The position numbers and the translations under genes are program-made. Shown piece by piece: positions 1 to 9,227 of a stretch of DNA of 64,000 nucleotides. How positions within the stretch are numbered: position 1 is the first letter of the stretch; the number at the start of each line of letters is the position of its first letter. This DNA is from an uncultured Marinifilum sp. Lineage in GTDB: Bacteria > Bacteroidota > Bacteroidia > Bacteroidales > Marinifilaceae. The stretch lies in NCBI RefSeq assembly GCF_963677195.1, contig NZ_OY781918.1:2778923-2842922 (forward strand). The letters run 5' to 3'. The notes under the pieces were generated by a model. That model saw nothing but the letters and a program-made list of their open reading frames with translations, was not told the DNA's origin and ran no database searches.

Positions 1-27
1 TCTTATCTAATATCTCAAATCTAAAAT

Positions 28-1899
28 ATGAATTTATCCGTACTCGACATATCCATTATCATAGGGTATATTGTTTTAACCATTGTAATTGGTTATTTGT
101 TATCAGCGAAAGCTTCTAAAAATTTGTCGCATTATTTTTTGGGTGGCAATAAAATTCCTTGGTATATGTTGGGAGTTTCGAATGCTTCCGGTATGTTCGA
201 TATTACAGGCACCATGTGGACAGTAACTATCCTTTTTGTTTATGGGGTAAAGTCGGTATGGATTCCTTGGTTGTGGCCGGTTTGGAATCAGATTTTTCTA
301 ATGATGTTCCTTGCCATCTGGTTGCGTCGTTCGAATGTAATGACTGGTGCCGAATGGTTAAAAACCCGTTTTGGTGACGATAAAGGATCACAGCTATCGC
401 ATTTAATAGTGGTGCTGTTCGCAATTGTGAGTGTTATAGGATTTATTACCTATGGATTTGTGGGAGTGGGTAAGTTTGCACAAACTTTTTTTCCATGGGA
501 TTTAAAAGCTCAATTTCTTGGATTAACAATTAGTTCTGAGAATATGTATGCCATTATTATTATGGGAGTAACTACTCTTTACGTGATAAAAGGAGGTATG
601 TATTCGGTGGTTTTTACCGAAGTTCTTCAGTTCGTTATTATGACTATTGCTTGTATTATGGTTGGTGTTATTGCCATTTCGCTGGTAACACCCGAACAAG
701 TTGCTGCTGCAGTTCCTGCTGGTTGGAAAGATGTTTTCTTTGGTTGGAATCTGGATTTAAACTGGGATAATATTATTCCTGCGGTAAATAACAAAATTGA
801 AACCGATGGGTATTCGCTATTTTCGGTACTGATGATGATGATGATTTTTAAAGGAATGTTGGTAAGTATTGCCGGTCCGGTTCCAAGTTACGATATGCAA
901 AGAATCTTATCGACAGAAACACCAAAAGATGCTGCAAAAATGAGTGGTATTGTTTCATTGGTATTGTTTATTCCACGCTATTTAATGATTGCCGGTTTGG
1001 CAGTATTGGCATTGGTTTATCTGGCTCCCGAGTTTAATAAGATGGGTAACAATATCGATTTTGAAATGGTGCTGCCTTATGCCTTAAATAATTTTATCCC
1101 AACAGGAGCCAAAGGATTGCTACTGGCTGGTTTGGTGGCAGCTTTCATGTCTACTTTTGCAGCAAATGTAAATGCTGGTCCAGCTTATATTGTTAACGAT
1201 ATCTATAAGAAGTTTATAAACCCCAATGCATCGCAGAAGAAATATATTCGTATGTCGTACCTTGCATCTTTTGCTGTGGTAGCCGTAGGTATTTTCTTTG
1301 GATTCTTTGCAGAAAGTATCGATACCGTAATGAAATGGTTGGTTGGTGCTTTGTTTGGAGGTTATACTGCTTCGAATCTGTTAAAATGGGTTTGGTGGAG
1401 ATTTAACGGATATGGTTACTTCTCTGGAATGGTAGCTGGTTTATTAGCATCGCTCATTGCACCTTTGGCTTTTCCTGAAGTATCTCCAATTTATGCTTTC
1501 CCATTCATATTCTTATTTGCTTTTGCAGCATCAATAATTGGTAGTTTGCTTACAAAACCAGAACCCGATGAGGTTTTGATAAAATTTTACGATAGTGTTC
1601 GTCCGTGGGGATTTTGGAAACCAATTTACCTGAAATTAAAGGAGCAAAAACCAGAAGCCAAGCCCAATAACGATTTCTGGAAAGATATGATGAACTGTAC
1701 CATCGGAACCGGATGGCAAATGATGTTGGTATTAATTCCTATCTATCTTGTAATTGGTGAGTTTATGTCGATGGCATGGACTATAGGTATTTTGTTTGTA
1801 TCGAGTATTGTTCTGTATTTTTCCTGGTACAAAAAACTGGAAGATTATCCGGCAGATTATAAATATCCTGTAAAAGAATCTGCAAAAGAAGCTAAATAA
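28..1899 (+). CDS. sodium:solute symporter (SSS/SLC5 family)
   Basis: This is a 623-residue polytopic inner-membrane protein with more than a dozen hydrophobic segments. The first helix follows directly after the start (residues about 7-25), and helices recur to a last pair near residues 560-605. The glycine-rich core and the pattern GGxxxPWYMLG near residue 40 fit sodium-coupled solute symporters of the SSS family. It probably imports a sugar or sugar derivative: the next gene, 30 bp downstream on the same strand, is a GH130 enzyme, and such pairs are common in Bacteroidota mannoside-utilisation loci. The exact substrate cannot be read from the sequence. The start lies only 27 bp into the window, so an upstream operon partner may be outside it. 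Confidence 0.9.
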   Translation: MNLSVLDISIIIGYIVLTIVIGYLLSAKASKNLSHYFLGGNKIPWYMLGVSNASGMFDITGTMWTVTILFVYGVKSVWIPWLWPVWNQIFLMMFLAIWLRRSNVMTGAEWLKTRFGDDKGSQLSHLIVVLFAIVSVIGFITYGFVGVGKFAQTFFPWDLKAQFLGLTISSENMYAIIIMGVTTLYVIKGGMYSVVFTEVLQFVIMTIACIMVGVIAISLVTPEQVAAAVPAGWKDVFFGWNLDLNWDNIIPAVNNKIETDGYSLFSVLMMMMIFKGMLVSIAGPVPSYDMQRILSTETPKDAAKMSGIVSLVLFIPRYLMIAGLAVLALVYLAPEFNKMGNNIDFEMVLPYALNNFIPTGAKGLLLAGLVAAFMSTFAANVNAGPAYIVNDIYKKFINPNASQKKYIRMSYLASFAVVAVGIFFGFFAESIDTVMKWLVGALFGGYTASNLLKWVWWRFNGYGYFSGMVAGLLASLIAPLAFPEVSPIYAFPFIFLFAFAASIIGSLLTKPEPDEVLIKFYDSVRPWGFWKPIYLKLKEQKPEAKPNNDFWKDMMNCTIGTGWQMMLVLIPIYLVIGEFMSMAWTIGILFVSSIVLYFSWYKKLEDYPADYKYPVKESAKEAK

Positions 1900-1929
1900 T
1901 GAAAATATTAAAAATATAAACGAATTAAG

Positions 1930-2898
1930 ATGACTAGTAAAGTAAATATGCCTTGGGAGGACAGACCGGAAGCTTGTACGGATGTGATGTGGAGATATTC
2001 TCGAAATCCAGTGATTGGAAGGTATGATATTCCATCTTCGAACAGTATTTTTAATAGTGCTGTTGTACCTTTTGAAGATGGATTTGCAGGTGTTTTTCGT
2101 TGCGATAATAAAGCTGTTCAAATGAATATTTTTGCCGGTTTTAGTAAAGATGGAATCAACTGGGAAATTAATCATGAACCAATAGAAATGATAGCCGGTA
2201 ATACCGAAATGATAGAGTCTGATTACAAGTACGATCCACGTGTATGCTGGATAGAAGACCGATATTGGATTACTTGGTGTAATGGTTATCATGGTCCAAC
2301 CATTGGAATCGCTTACACTTACGATTTCAAAACTTTTCACCAGTGCGAAAATGCTTTTTTACCGTTCAATCGTAATGGAGTATTATTTCCAGAAAAGATT
2401 AATGGTAAGTATGCAATGTTAAGTCGCCCTAGCGATAATGGGCATACACCTTTCGGTGATATTTATATTTCTTACAGTCCTGATATGAAATATTGGGGAG
2501 AGCATCGTTGTGTGATGACAGTTACTCCTTTTGAAGATAGTGCATGGCAGTGTACAAAAATTGGAGCAGGATCGGTACCAATTCGTACCAAGGAAGGTTG
2601 GTTAATGTTCTATCACGGAGTTATTAACACTTGTAATGGCTTCCGTTATTCAATGGGAGCAGCGCTTCTCGATCTGGAAAATCCCGATAAGGTGTTGTAC
2701 CGATCTAAACCATATTTATTGGCTCCGGCGGCTCCTTACGAGCTAGTGGGAGATGTGCCTAATGTGGTTTTTCCATGTGCTGCTTTAACCGAAGGAAATA
2801 AAGTTGCTGTTTATTACGGAGCTGCTGATACGGTTGTTGGTATGAGCTTTGGGTATATCGATGAGCTTATCGATTTCATAAAGAATAATTCTTTGTAG
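1930..2898 (+). CDS. GH130-family glycoside phosphorylase/hydrolase
   Basis: The 322-residue protein matches glycoside hydrolase family 130, five-bladed beta-propeller enzymes that phosphorolyse or hydrolyse beta-mannosides. The motif YDPR at residues 101-104 contains the expected proton-donor Asp (D102). Family-typical stretches follow: [18 protein letters not shown] (about residue 151 on), KIGAGSVPI and GWLMFYHGV. There is no signal peptide, so it is cytoplasmic, which suits breakdown of an imported oligosaccharide. It is 30 bp behind the SSS symporter and almost certainly co-transcribed. Phosphorylase versus hydrolase, and beta-1,4 versus beta-1,2 specificity, would need subfamily placement. 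A strong terminator follows. Confidence 0.88.
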   Translation: MTSKVNMPWEDRPEACTDVMWRYSRNPVIGRYDIPSSNSIFNSAVVPFEDGFAGVFRCDNKAVQMNIFAGFSKDGINWEINHEPIEMIAGNTEMIESDYKYDPRVCWIEDRYWITWCNGYHGPTIGIAYTYDFKTFHQCENAFLPFNRNGVLFPEKINGKYAMLSRPSDNGHTPFGDIYISYSPDMKYWGEHRCVMTVTPFEDSAWQCTKIGAGSVPIRTKEGWLMFYHGVINTCNGFRYSMGAALLDLENPDKVLYRSKPYLLAPAAPYELVGDVPNVVFPCAALTEGNKVAVYYGAADTVVGMSFGYIDELIDFIKNNSL

Positions 2899-2917
2899 AT
2901 AAGATAGATATTTTTAT

Positions 2918-2954
2918 AAAAAAGGATGAAACCAATTGGCTTCATCCTTTTTTT
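2918..2954 (+). terminator. intrinsic terminator after the GH130 gene
   Basis: An inverted repeat AAAGGATGAA / TTCATCCTTT encloses a 10-nt loop and is followed by a run of T. It ends the symporter-GH130 transcript. Confidence 0.9.
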
Positions 2955-3028
2955 ATAGAGTTTATCCTATGGCTTCACATTCCATCTTATATTATAAATA
3001 CCAGGTTGGTATATTTGCATTGAGTGTG

Positions 3029-3134
3029 TTCTATCAGCCTGCCGTAAGGAGTGCTACTTGGTTAAAATGAAGATTTAACAAGGATCAGGCTGACTTGATT
3101 CTTTTGTTTACTTTTCTTATCTAAGGAGAAAAGT
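3029..3134. repeat. non-coding stretch with two inverted repeats, possible dispersed element
   Basis: Between the GH130 terminator and rlmF no gene is visible. TCAGCCTG (3034-3041) pairs with CAGGCTGA (3086-3093), and ACTTTTCT (3110-3117) pairs with AGAAAAGT (3127-3134). The composition and nested palindromes resemble dispersed intergenic elements of Bacteroidota, but no second copy is present in this window, so this is a tentative call. Confidence 0.35.
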
Positions 3135-3245
3135 AAAAGCCATACGTCTTTAGTAAATAGAAAATTACTCAGCTTAGAGAAAAATTAAAGAATAAATAAA
3201 AATGTAGAAGCACATTTGGCTTGAAGACAATATTTATTTTAATAA

Positions 3246-3274
3246 GAAAGGTTTCACAAAATAGTGAAATCCTT
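3246..3274 (-). terminator. terminator-like hairpin after rlmF
   Basis: An imperfect inverted repeat (AAGGTTTCAC against GTGAAATCCTT) sits 11 bp beyond the rlmF stop codon on the minus strand. The T tract is modest. Confidence 0.6.
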
Positions 3275-3284
3275 ACAATATAAA

Positions 3285-4271
3285 TTAGTCCTTTTTCTTA
3301 GATCTCACATTCCATCTTGTGTTTTTCCATTTTTGCTGTTCTTCTTTTGTTAGGAATGTCCAGGCAACAATTCTGCTTTTTTTATTTCCCTGTCCCATAG
3401 GAATTATTTCAATTTTAACGGCATTTGCTTCTTTAAGGGCCTGGTATACATTTTTAAGATTAGATTCTTTTGAGATTAAACTGGAGAACCAGAAACACGA
3501 TTTTGCAAATTTTTTGCTCTGATTTACCATATTTCTAACAAAACGAGCTTCGCCTCCTTCGCACCATAATTCATTACTTTGTCCTGCAAAATTTAAATTT
3601 GCTTCTTTTTCTTTCCCCTTACTTAAATTCTTTGTTTTTCGTAAGCTTTCCTTCATTGCAGCTTCCGCTGATTCATAAAAAGGAGGATTGCAAATCGAAA
3701 AATCTACATAGCCGTCTTTAGGGATAATGCCATAAAAAAAGTCTTTTGGATTTTCCTGTCCAATACATTTAATGTTTCCCTTTAAGCTCGGATTAGAGTT
3801 AATTATGTCGTCTGCAGATTTTAAAGCAACAGGATCAATATCAGAACCAATAAAAGACCATCCATACTCGTTGTTACCAATAATAGGGTAGATACAGTTA
3901 GCTCCAACGCCAATATCCAGACAAGTAATATTTGAGCCTGTTGGAATTTTTCCATAATTATTTTGGCGCAATAAATCAGCAATATGATGTATGTAATCTG
4001 CTCTTCCCGGAATTGGAGGACAAAGGTATCCTTTAGGAATATCCCAGCTTTGTAGACCGTAAAAATGTATTAAGATTGCTTTGTTTAGCATTTTTACAGC
4101 ATCGGCATTTGCAAAATCTATTGATTCATCCCCGTACTTGTTTAAAATTACGAAAGCTTCTAAATCAGGACAGCTTTCTACCAGCTTTTTTAAATCGTAT
4201 CGCTCACGGTTTTTGTTTCTTTCGTGTAATCTAGCCTTTACTTTAGGATGTTTTTTTTTCTTATCTAGCAT
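3285..4271 (-). CDS. rlmF: 23S rRNA (adenine(1618)-N6)-methyltransferase
   Basis: The 328-residue protein resembles E. coli RlmF/YbiN, the S-adenosylmethionine-dependent enzyme that methylates A1618 of 23S rRNA. The opening is rich in Lys/Arg (MLDKKKKHPK), as in the family. A Rossmann SAM-binding segment is visible around LDIGVGANCIYPIIG (about residues 118-132), and the adenine N6-methylase motif NPPFY lies near residue 194. Its length is close to the usual 300-330. It is a single gene facing away from GH130 and is separated from asnB by the asnB terminator. Confidence 0.93.
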   Translation of the reverse strand: MLDKKKKHPKVKARLHERNKNRERYDLKKLVESCPDLEAFVILNKYGDESIDFANADAVKMLNKAILIHFYGLQSWDIPKGYLCPPIPGRADYIHHIADLLRQNNYGKIPTGSNITCLDIGVGANCIYPIIGNNEYGWSFIGSDIDPVALKSADDIINSNPSLKGNIKCIGQENPKDFFYGIIPKDGYVDFSICNPPFYESAEAAMKESLRKTKNLSKGKEKEANLNFAGQSNELWCEGGEARFVRNMVNQSKKFAKSCFWFSSLISKESNLKNVYQALKEANAVKIEIIPMGQGNKKSRIVAWTFLTKEEQQKWKNTRWNVRSKKKD

Positions 4272-4340
4272 GAATTATATTCTCTTGTTTGAATCTGCTA
4301 AATTAGAATTTTAATGGGAGAAAGCCGCACAAAATATTAT

Positions 4341-4378
4341 TAACTAAAAAAGGCCATTTGCAATTTTGCAAATGGCCT
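4341..4378 (-). terminator. intrinsic terminator after asnB
   Basis: A perfect 11-bp stem AGGCCATTTGC / GCAAATGGCCT (4351-4378) is followed on the minus strand by a T-rich run (4341-4350). It sits 25 bp past the asnB stop. Confidence 0.92.
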
Positions 4379-4402
4379 CCTGTATATTCTTGATAAGCAG
4401 TT

Positions 4403-6088
4403 TTACTTGCTTTCGATTTTTTCTTTGTAAGCATCGTTATGTACAGCGTTAACAGCTCTTCCCGATGGATCGGCATTGTTTTGGAATGAAGCATCCCAGG
4501 CAATGGCAACAGGAGAACTACATGCTATTGATGGTACCGAAGGTACGCAAGAAGCAGCAGTTTCTGATGGAAATAGTTCTGCAAATATCGATCTGTAGTA
4601 ATATTCCTCTTTCGACATTGGAGGATTAACAGGGAAACGGAAACTTGCATTTTTCAATTGCTCATCAGAAATATCTTTATCAGCAATCTCTTTCAAAGTA
4701 TCGATCCAGTTGTAACCTACACCATCCGAGAATTGTTCTTTTTGTCTCCAGGCTACTTCTTCTGGCAAATAGTCTTCGAATGCTTTACGAAGCACCCATT
4801 TTTCCATTCTACCATCTGTACACATTTTGTCATCAGGATTAATACTCATGGCAACATCTAGGAATTCTTTATCCAGGAATGGTACACGGCTTTCTACTCC
4901 CCAAGAAGCCATCGATTTGTTCGACCGCAGGCAGTCGTATTGGTGTAGTTTATCTAGTTTACGTAAACACTCGTTATGAAATTCCTGTGCATTAGGTGCT
5001 TTGTGGAAATAAAGATATCCACCAAACATTTCGTCGGCACCTTCGCCCGAAAGAACCATCTTAATTCCCATCGATTTAATAACACGAGCCATTAAATACA
5101 TAGGAGTGGATGCTCGAACTGTGGTTACATCGTAAGTTTCTAAATGGTAAATTACATCGCGAATGGCATCTAATCCTTCCTGAACGCTAAAAGTTACTTC
5201 GTGGTGAACAGTATCAATAAAATCTGCTACTTTACGAGAGGCAGCCAAATCAGGAGAACCTTCCAAACCAATTGCAAAAGAGTGCAACTGAGGATACCAG
5301 GCATCTTTCTCGTCACCAGACTCTATACGCTTGCTTGCATATTTTTTTGCAATAGCCGAAATAATTGATGAATCTAAACCTCCCGAAAGCAATACGCCAT
5401 AAGGAACATCAGACATTAATTGACGGTGAACAGCTTTTTCTAGACCTTCACGAAGTTTAGTCATGTCTGTTTTATTGTCTTTAATCTTATCGTAATTCAT
5501 CCAGTCGCGCTGATACCATTCTTTCACAACATCATCTTTGCTGTATAAAAATTTGCCAGGTAAGAATTCTTCTATTTTATTACAATATCCTTCTAAAGAT
5601 TTTAACTCAGAAGCTACGTAATAATTTCCATGCTGATCCCAACCCTGATACAAAGGAATAATTCCCATGTGGTCGCGTCCAATTAGGTAACAATCGTTTT
5701 TTTTGTCGTATAGTGCAAAAGCAAAAATTCCATTTAAATCATCGATAAAATCAATTCCTTTTTTGTCGTATAAAGCAAGGATAACTTCACAATCAGATTT
5801 TGTTAAGAACTCATAGGATCCGTTCATCTGATTTCGAATGTCTTTATGATTATAGATTTCTCCATTTACAGCCAATGCCAAATTGCCATCTTTACTGTAA
5901 AGAGGTTGTCCTCCCGACTGAGGATCTACAATCGATAGTCTCTCATGAGACAATATCGCTTTTTCATCACAAAATACGCCTGACCAATCTGGTCCTCTGT
6001 GACGAATTTTCTTAGACATTTCCAGAATTTGAGGGCGTAGCTTTTGTGCGTCTACCTTCAAATCAAAAACTCCTACGAATCCACACAT
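4403..6088 (-). CDS. asnB: asparagine synthetase B (glutamine-hydrolysing)
   Basis: The 561-residue enzyme makes asparagine from aspartate, ATP and glutamine. The protein begins MCGFVGVF, so Cys2 becomes the N-terminal nucleophile of the class II glutaminase domain (about residues 1-190). The C-terminal synthetase domain carries the PP-loop SGGLDSS at 235-241 and a GEGADEMFGGY segment near residue 347. Its length matches E. coli AsnB (554). It is monocistronic, with its own terminator and about 200 bp upstream that include the terminator of the neighbouring gene. The need for Cys2 fixes the start. Confidence 0.96.
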   Translation of the reverse strand: MCGFVGVFDLKVDAQKLRPQILEMSKKIRHRGPDWSGVFCDEKAILSHERLSIVDPQSGGQPLYSKDGNLALAVNGEIYNHKDIRNQMNGSYEFLTKSDCEVILALYDKKGIDFIDDLNGIFAFALYDKKNDCYLIGRDHMGIIPLYQGWDQHGNYYVASELKSLEGYCNKIEEFLPGKFLYSKDDVVKEWYQRDWMNYDKIKDNKTDMTKLREGLEKAVHRQLMSDVPYGVLLSGGLDSSIISAIAKKYASKRIESGDEKDAWYPQLHSFAIGLEGSPDLAASRKVADFIDTVHHEVTFSVQEGLDAIRDVIYHLETYDVTTVRASTPMYLMARVIKSMGIKMVLSGEGADEMFGGYLYFHKAPNAQEFHNECLRKLDKLHQYDCLRSNKSMASWGVESRVPFLDKEFLDVAMSINPDDKMCTDGRMEKWVLRKAFEDYLPEEVAWRQKEQFSDGVGYNWIDTLKEIADKDISDEQLKNASFRFPVNPPMSKEEYYYRSIFAELFPSETAASCVPSVPSIACSSPVAIAWDASFQNNADPSGRAVNAVHNDAYKEKIESK

Positions 6089-6265
6089 AAATATTGGTTT
6101 AATAGTTATTTAAAAGTCTCCATGCCGAAGCAGGAGAATGGTTAATTTTGGTTTTGATCTGAAAAATACAATTTTCATTTTATAAATCACCATGTTTTTA
6201 CATTGCTATCGTTTGCAGAGTAGGAAAAAAAATATTTATCCTTATTTTATATAGGTACGATATGA

Positions 6266-6290
6266 AAAAGGACACTTTTCAGTGCCCTTT
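6266..6290 (-). terminator. terminator after the thioredoxin-like gene
   Basis: An inverted repeat AAAGGACACT / AGTGCCCTTT with one mismatch begins just after the stop codon at 6294 on the minus strand. Confidence 0.7.
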
Positions 6291-6293
6291 CTA

Positions 6294-7721
6294 TTAATTT
6301 TGTTTTAGTTCATGATCTAAAAATGTTTTCAGATTATCTATATCCAATCGTTTTGCAATAATTTTTTTGTCTTTATCTAATAAATACATGGTAGGAGTAC
6401 TATAAATATCGTAGTAAATTCTAAAATTGCTATGATATTGCGGGTCGTAGCAATTAATAAAATCATATATATTGTAATCGTCAATAGCTTTTTCCCACAA
6501 TTCTTTTTCATTTTGTGTACATACAGCGAAAACTTCTAGTCCTTTATCTCTGTATTTATCTAGAATTTCAGTTTTTAAGCGGGGTGTAATTTTTTTACAG
6601 TGTCCACAATCGGGTTCCCAAAAATATAATACAGTAAATTTGGCTTCGGTTTCGTGTAGTCGTACAAATTCGCCTTCGGGTGTTTGCATTAACAAATCTT
6701 GAGATTTCATGCCCAGTAAATTGAATTGTGTTTTTATTACTTTCTCGCGAATTTGAGCCATCAAAGTTGAGTCGGCCCAGTTTGCCTGTCCGCTTAGGTA
6801 ATATTTTTTTGCTAGCTTAACAAAAGCGGCATCCATTCCCATTATTTTACTTTTAATGGCGTAATTTAAGGAGAATTGGGTGATGTATTGAAAAAATAAA
6901 CTATCGGGTTTTGCTTTTTCTATTAATTTTACTGATTCTTTAAAAATAGTATCAGGATTTTGAACCAGTATTTTCCCATAGAAAAATTGCAGTTTCTTTT
7001 TTAAAATTGGTGTTCTTAAAAAACGATTGTCTGCAAAATTTACATGATCGAAATAATGGTCTTTATTATACAGATATGATTTGCGTTGAATTTCTTTTTT
7101 TCTATCGGGAGTAGATTCTGGTATTTCTAGTGAAAAATCGGGTACTTTAGGTGATAGTGTAAAGTTAGCGAATTTGCTTACAAATGAATTTGGGTAATCA
7201 ATTTTTAGTTTACTGATATAATTTCTTACTTCGAGGTCGGCATTTTTATATGCTTTCTTGTACTTCTTTTTTTCGGCATCGCTACTTTCTGCTTTTTTAT
7301 AATCTTTTTGTATTTTTTTTGATTTTTCGTTTTGTGATTTCATAAACATTTGAAAATCATGAAAAGCCTTACTTTCATTTGCCCCAGTAATAGTTGTTGT
7401 TCCAATAAAATCTTTAGGATCGGCACTTATCGAAAAGTTTTGGTCTTCGCCTATTAGTAAATCGAAATATTTTTGACTGGGCAGGTAAATAACATAAATT
7501 CCTTGTTCAAGAGTCTTATTTTTAGAGAATAAGCCGATACCATTGGTAAGTTTAGTTGTGTCGTCGGCAAAAATTCTACCATCGAAATAATGAGCTAAAT
7601 AGGCACTTGTATCGCTGCTATTTTCTATTTTAATGGAGATATTATAGTTTTGAGCTGAACTTTTTTCTGTAGCAAAAATGTTGATTATCAGAAAAATAAA
7701 AAGGATAGGATATTGTTTCAT
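6294..7721 (-). CDS. secreted TlpA-like thiol:disulfide oxidoreductase
   Basis: The protein has an N-terminal signal peptide (MKQYPILFIFLIINIFA..., cleavage near SSAQ), which is why I start at 7721 rather than at the ATG at 7745, which only prefixes eight residues to it. The first ~150 residues resemble the beta-rich DUF4369-type region typical of Bacteroidota periplasmic thioredoxins. A Lys-rich helical middle follows. The C-terminal third is a thioredoxin fold with the redox motif CGHC (first Cys near residue 372 from this start) and the cis-Pro segment STPTMYLL. It likely reduces or isomerises disulfides in the periplasm. Its partner is unknown. It lies just downstream of a peroxiredoxin gene but is separated from it by a terminator. 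Confidence 0.85.
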   Translation of the reverse strand: MKQYPILFIFLIINIFATEKSSAQNYNISIKIENSSDTSAYLAHYFDGRIFADDTTKLTNGIGLFSKNKTLEQGIYVIYLPSQKYFDLLIGEDQNFSISADPKDFIGTTTITGANESKAFHDFQMFMKSQNEKSKKIQKDYKKAESSDAEKKKYKKAYKNADLEVRNYISKLKIDYPNSFVSKFANFTLSPKVPDFSLEIPESTPDRKKEIQRKSYLYNKDHYFDHVNFADNRFLRTPILKKKLQFFYGKILVQNPDTIFKESVKLIEKAKPDSLFFQYITQFSLNYAIKSKIMGMDAAFVKLAKKYYLSGQANWADSTLMAQIREKVIKTQFNLLGMKSQDLLMQTPEGEFVRLHETEAKFTVLYFWEPDCGHCKKITPRLKTEILDKYRDKGLEVFAVCTQNEKELWEKAIDDYNIYDFINCYDPQYHSNFRIYYDIYSTPTMYLLDKDKKIIAKRLDIDNLKTFLDHELKQN

Positions 7722-7787
7722 TATTAATTTAAAATTGATAAGCATAATAATATCGAAAAGTACAAAACTTTTATTTATTTAAAACAA

Positions 7788-7819
7788 GACCTGTCAGTTT
7801 TTTTAATAACTGACAGGTC
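7788..7819 (-). terminator. terminator after the peroxiredoxin gene
   Basis: GACCTGTCAGTT (7788-7799) and AACTGACAGGTC (7808-7819) form a 12-bp perfect stem, followed on the minus strand by a T-rich stretch. Confidence 0.88.
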
Positions 7820-7861
7820 CATATTTAAAACAATTAGTATGCCTTATTTAGGTTTTCTTGT

Positions 7862-8581
7862 TTATTTTTTAAGAATACTTCTAAAAATTTCTTTTTGATC
7901 TAATTTTTTAGTGCAAAAGAACCAATCATAGCAATGAACATTTTCGTCTTCGTTTTCCATTCTGTCTTTTGCTACGCCACACGATCCTGCCGGAGGAACT
8001 ATTACTTCATCGCCAGGACGCCAGTCGGCAGGAGTAGCAACAGAGAATTTATCGGCTGTTTGCAATGCAATAAGTACCCGATAAATTTCGTCGAAATTAC
8101 GGCCTATGCTTAAAGGGTAATAGATGATTGTTCGAATAATACCATGTGGATCAACATAGAAAACAGCTCTAACAGCCTTGGTATTATCTTCTCCGGGTTG
8201 AATCATTCCATATTTATTGGCAACATCCATTTTAATATCTTCTATTAAAGGAAATTTAACTTCCATATCTTTCATTCCCTTGTACTGAATTTTTTCTTTT
8301 ATTGTTCTTAGCCAGGCAATATGGCTATATAGTCCGTCGACCGATAAGCCTACCAAATCGCAATTTGCTTTATGAAACTCCGATTCCATCTTAGAAAATG
8401 TCATAAACTCGGAGGTGCAAACGGGTGTAAAGTCGGCAGGATGACTAAAAAGAATTACCCATTTTCCCTGATAATCGTTTGGGAAGTGAATATTTCCCTG
8501 GGTTGTTACAGCTCTAAATTCTGGCGCCTTATCACCAATTCGAGGCATGCTAAATGTCCTGAGATCCTTGTTTTCTTCCAT
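7862..8581 (-). CDS. Prx6-type peroxiredoxin
   Basis: The 239-residue protein belongs to the AhpC/TSA superfamily, Prx6 group, which reduces hydrogen peroxide and organic peroxides. The peroxidatic Cys is C55 in FTPVCTSEF. Further cysteines at 201 (in PAGSCGVAKD), 217 and 223 resemble the C-terminal cysteines of archaeal-type Prx6 enzymes such as Aeropyrum AhpC, so a resolving Cys is likely. No signal peptide is present; it acts in the cytoplasm. It is monocistronic, with a terminator downstream. It is likely an oxidative-stress gene for an oxygen-sensitive organism, although no regulator site is recognisable. Confidence 0.93.
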   Translation of the reverse strand: MEENKDLRTFSMPRIGDKAPEFRAVTTQGNIHFPNDYQGKWVILFSHPADFTPVCTSEFMTFSKMESEFHKANCDLVGLSVDGLYSHIAWLRTIKEKIQYKGMKDMEVKFPLIEDIKMDVANKYGMIQPGEDNTKAVRAVFYVDPHGIIRTIIYYPLSIGRNFDEIYRVLIALQTADKFSVATPADWRPGDEVIVPPAGSCGVAKDRMENEDENVHCYDWFFCTKKLDQKEIFRSILKK

Positions 8582-8793
8582 GGTTTAAAGTTTTGTTATT
8601 GGTAAAAAGAAAATAATGATGTATTGAAATCTGTATTGATTTCAAATAAATAGAAATGTGTAAGGGAGTACAGAATATGATAAAATATCTGCATTAGTTT
8701 ATTAAAATTAGTTTATTACCAAACAGAAGTCAAGTTATGTGCTATTTAAAAGTCTAATTTTTAATGAGTTTTAATTGGAGAGAAACAGTGGTT

Positions 8794-9174
8794 TTATTTT
8801 TTTTCTTTTACAGTATTAATATCAAGCCAGTGAAAAGCTTCTTTTTCGGAGTGAAATACTTTGGCATTTTGAATTCTAATTTGAATTTCAAAAAGCATAG
8901 CCATGCGGGTATCGTAGTTGTCACTTACAATAATGGCACATTTGTTTAATATAGGAGAGTATTTTTCGTACTCGTCGATATAGTTATCTAAATCCTTAAG
9001 AGTTAAAAGAACTTTTGCTTGTGTAAAATCTGAAATTACGTTGTAAGTTTCGTCGAAAAGTTCATCTTCACGGGTACTTAGTGTATGATGAATTAAATCA
9101 TTCCACTTAAAATACCCGTAATAATACTCTTTAATTAGTTTTAAATCTGGTATTATTTTGTATTTGAACTTCAT
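8794..9174 (-). CDS. SpoIIAA-like (STAS-fold) small protein, function unknown
   Basis: The 126-residue protein has an alternating strand/helix pattern, an aromatic N-terminal half (EYYYGYFKWNDL) and a C-terminal helix, similar to SpoIIAA-like/STAS-fold proteins common in Bacteroidota. No catalytic motif or signal peptide is seen. It sits between peroxiredoxin and the FRG-domain gene on the same strand, about 50 bp downstream of the latter, so the two could be co-transcribed. The fold assignment is by impression only. Confidence 0.6.
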   Translation of the reverse strand: MKFKYKIIPDLKLIKEYYYGYFKWNDLIHHTLSTREDELFDETYNVISDFTQAKVLLTLKDLDNYIDEYEKYSPILNKCAIIVSDNYDTRMAMLFEIQIRIQNAKVFHSEKEAFHWLDINTVKEKK

Positions 9175-9227
9175 ACAATTTACTTTTAATTAAATATAGT
9201 AAGATCGCTTAAGCCGAACAAAAAAAA

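Noticed and set aside
1732..2340. 202-codon minus-strand ORF over the symporter end and GH130
   Set aside because: It lies antisense to two well-supported genes, and its product is rich in Ile/Phe/Ser/Arg without any domain. It is a shadow of their codon pattern.
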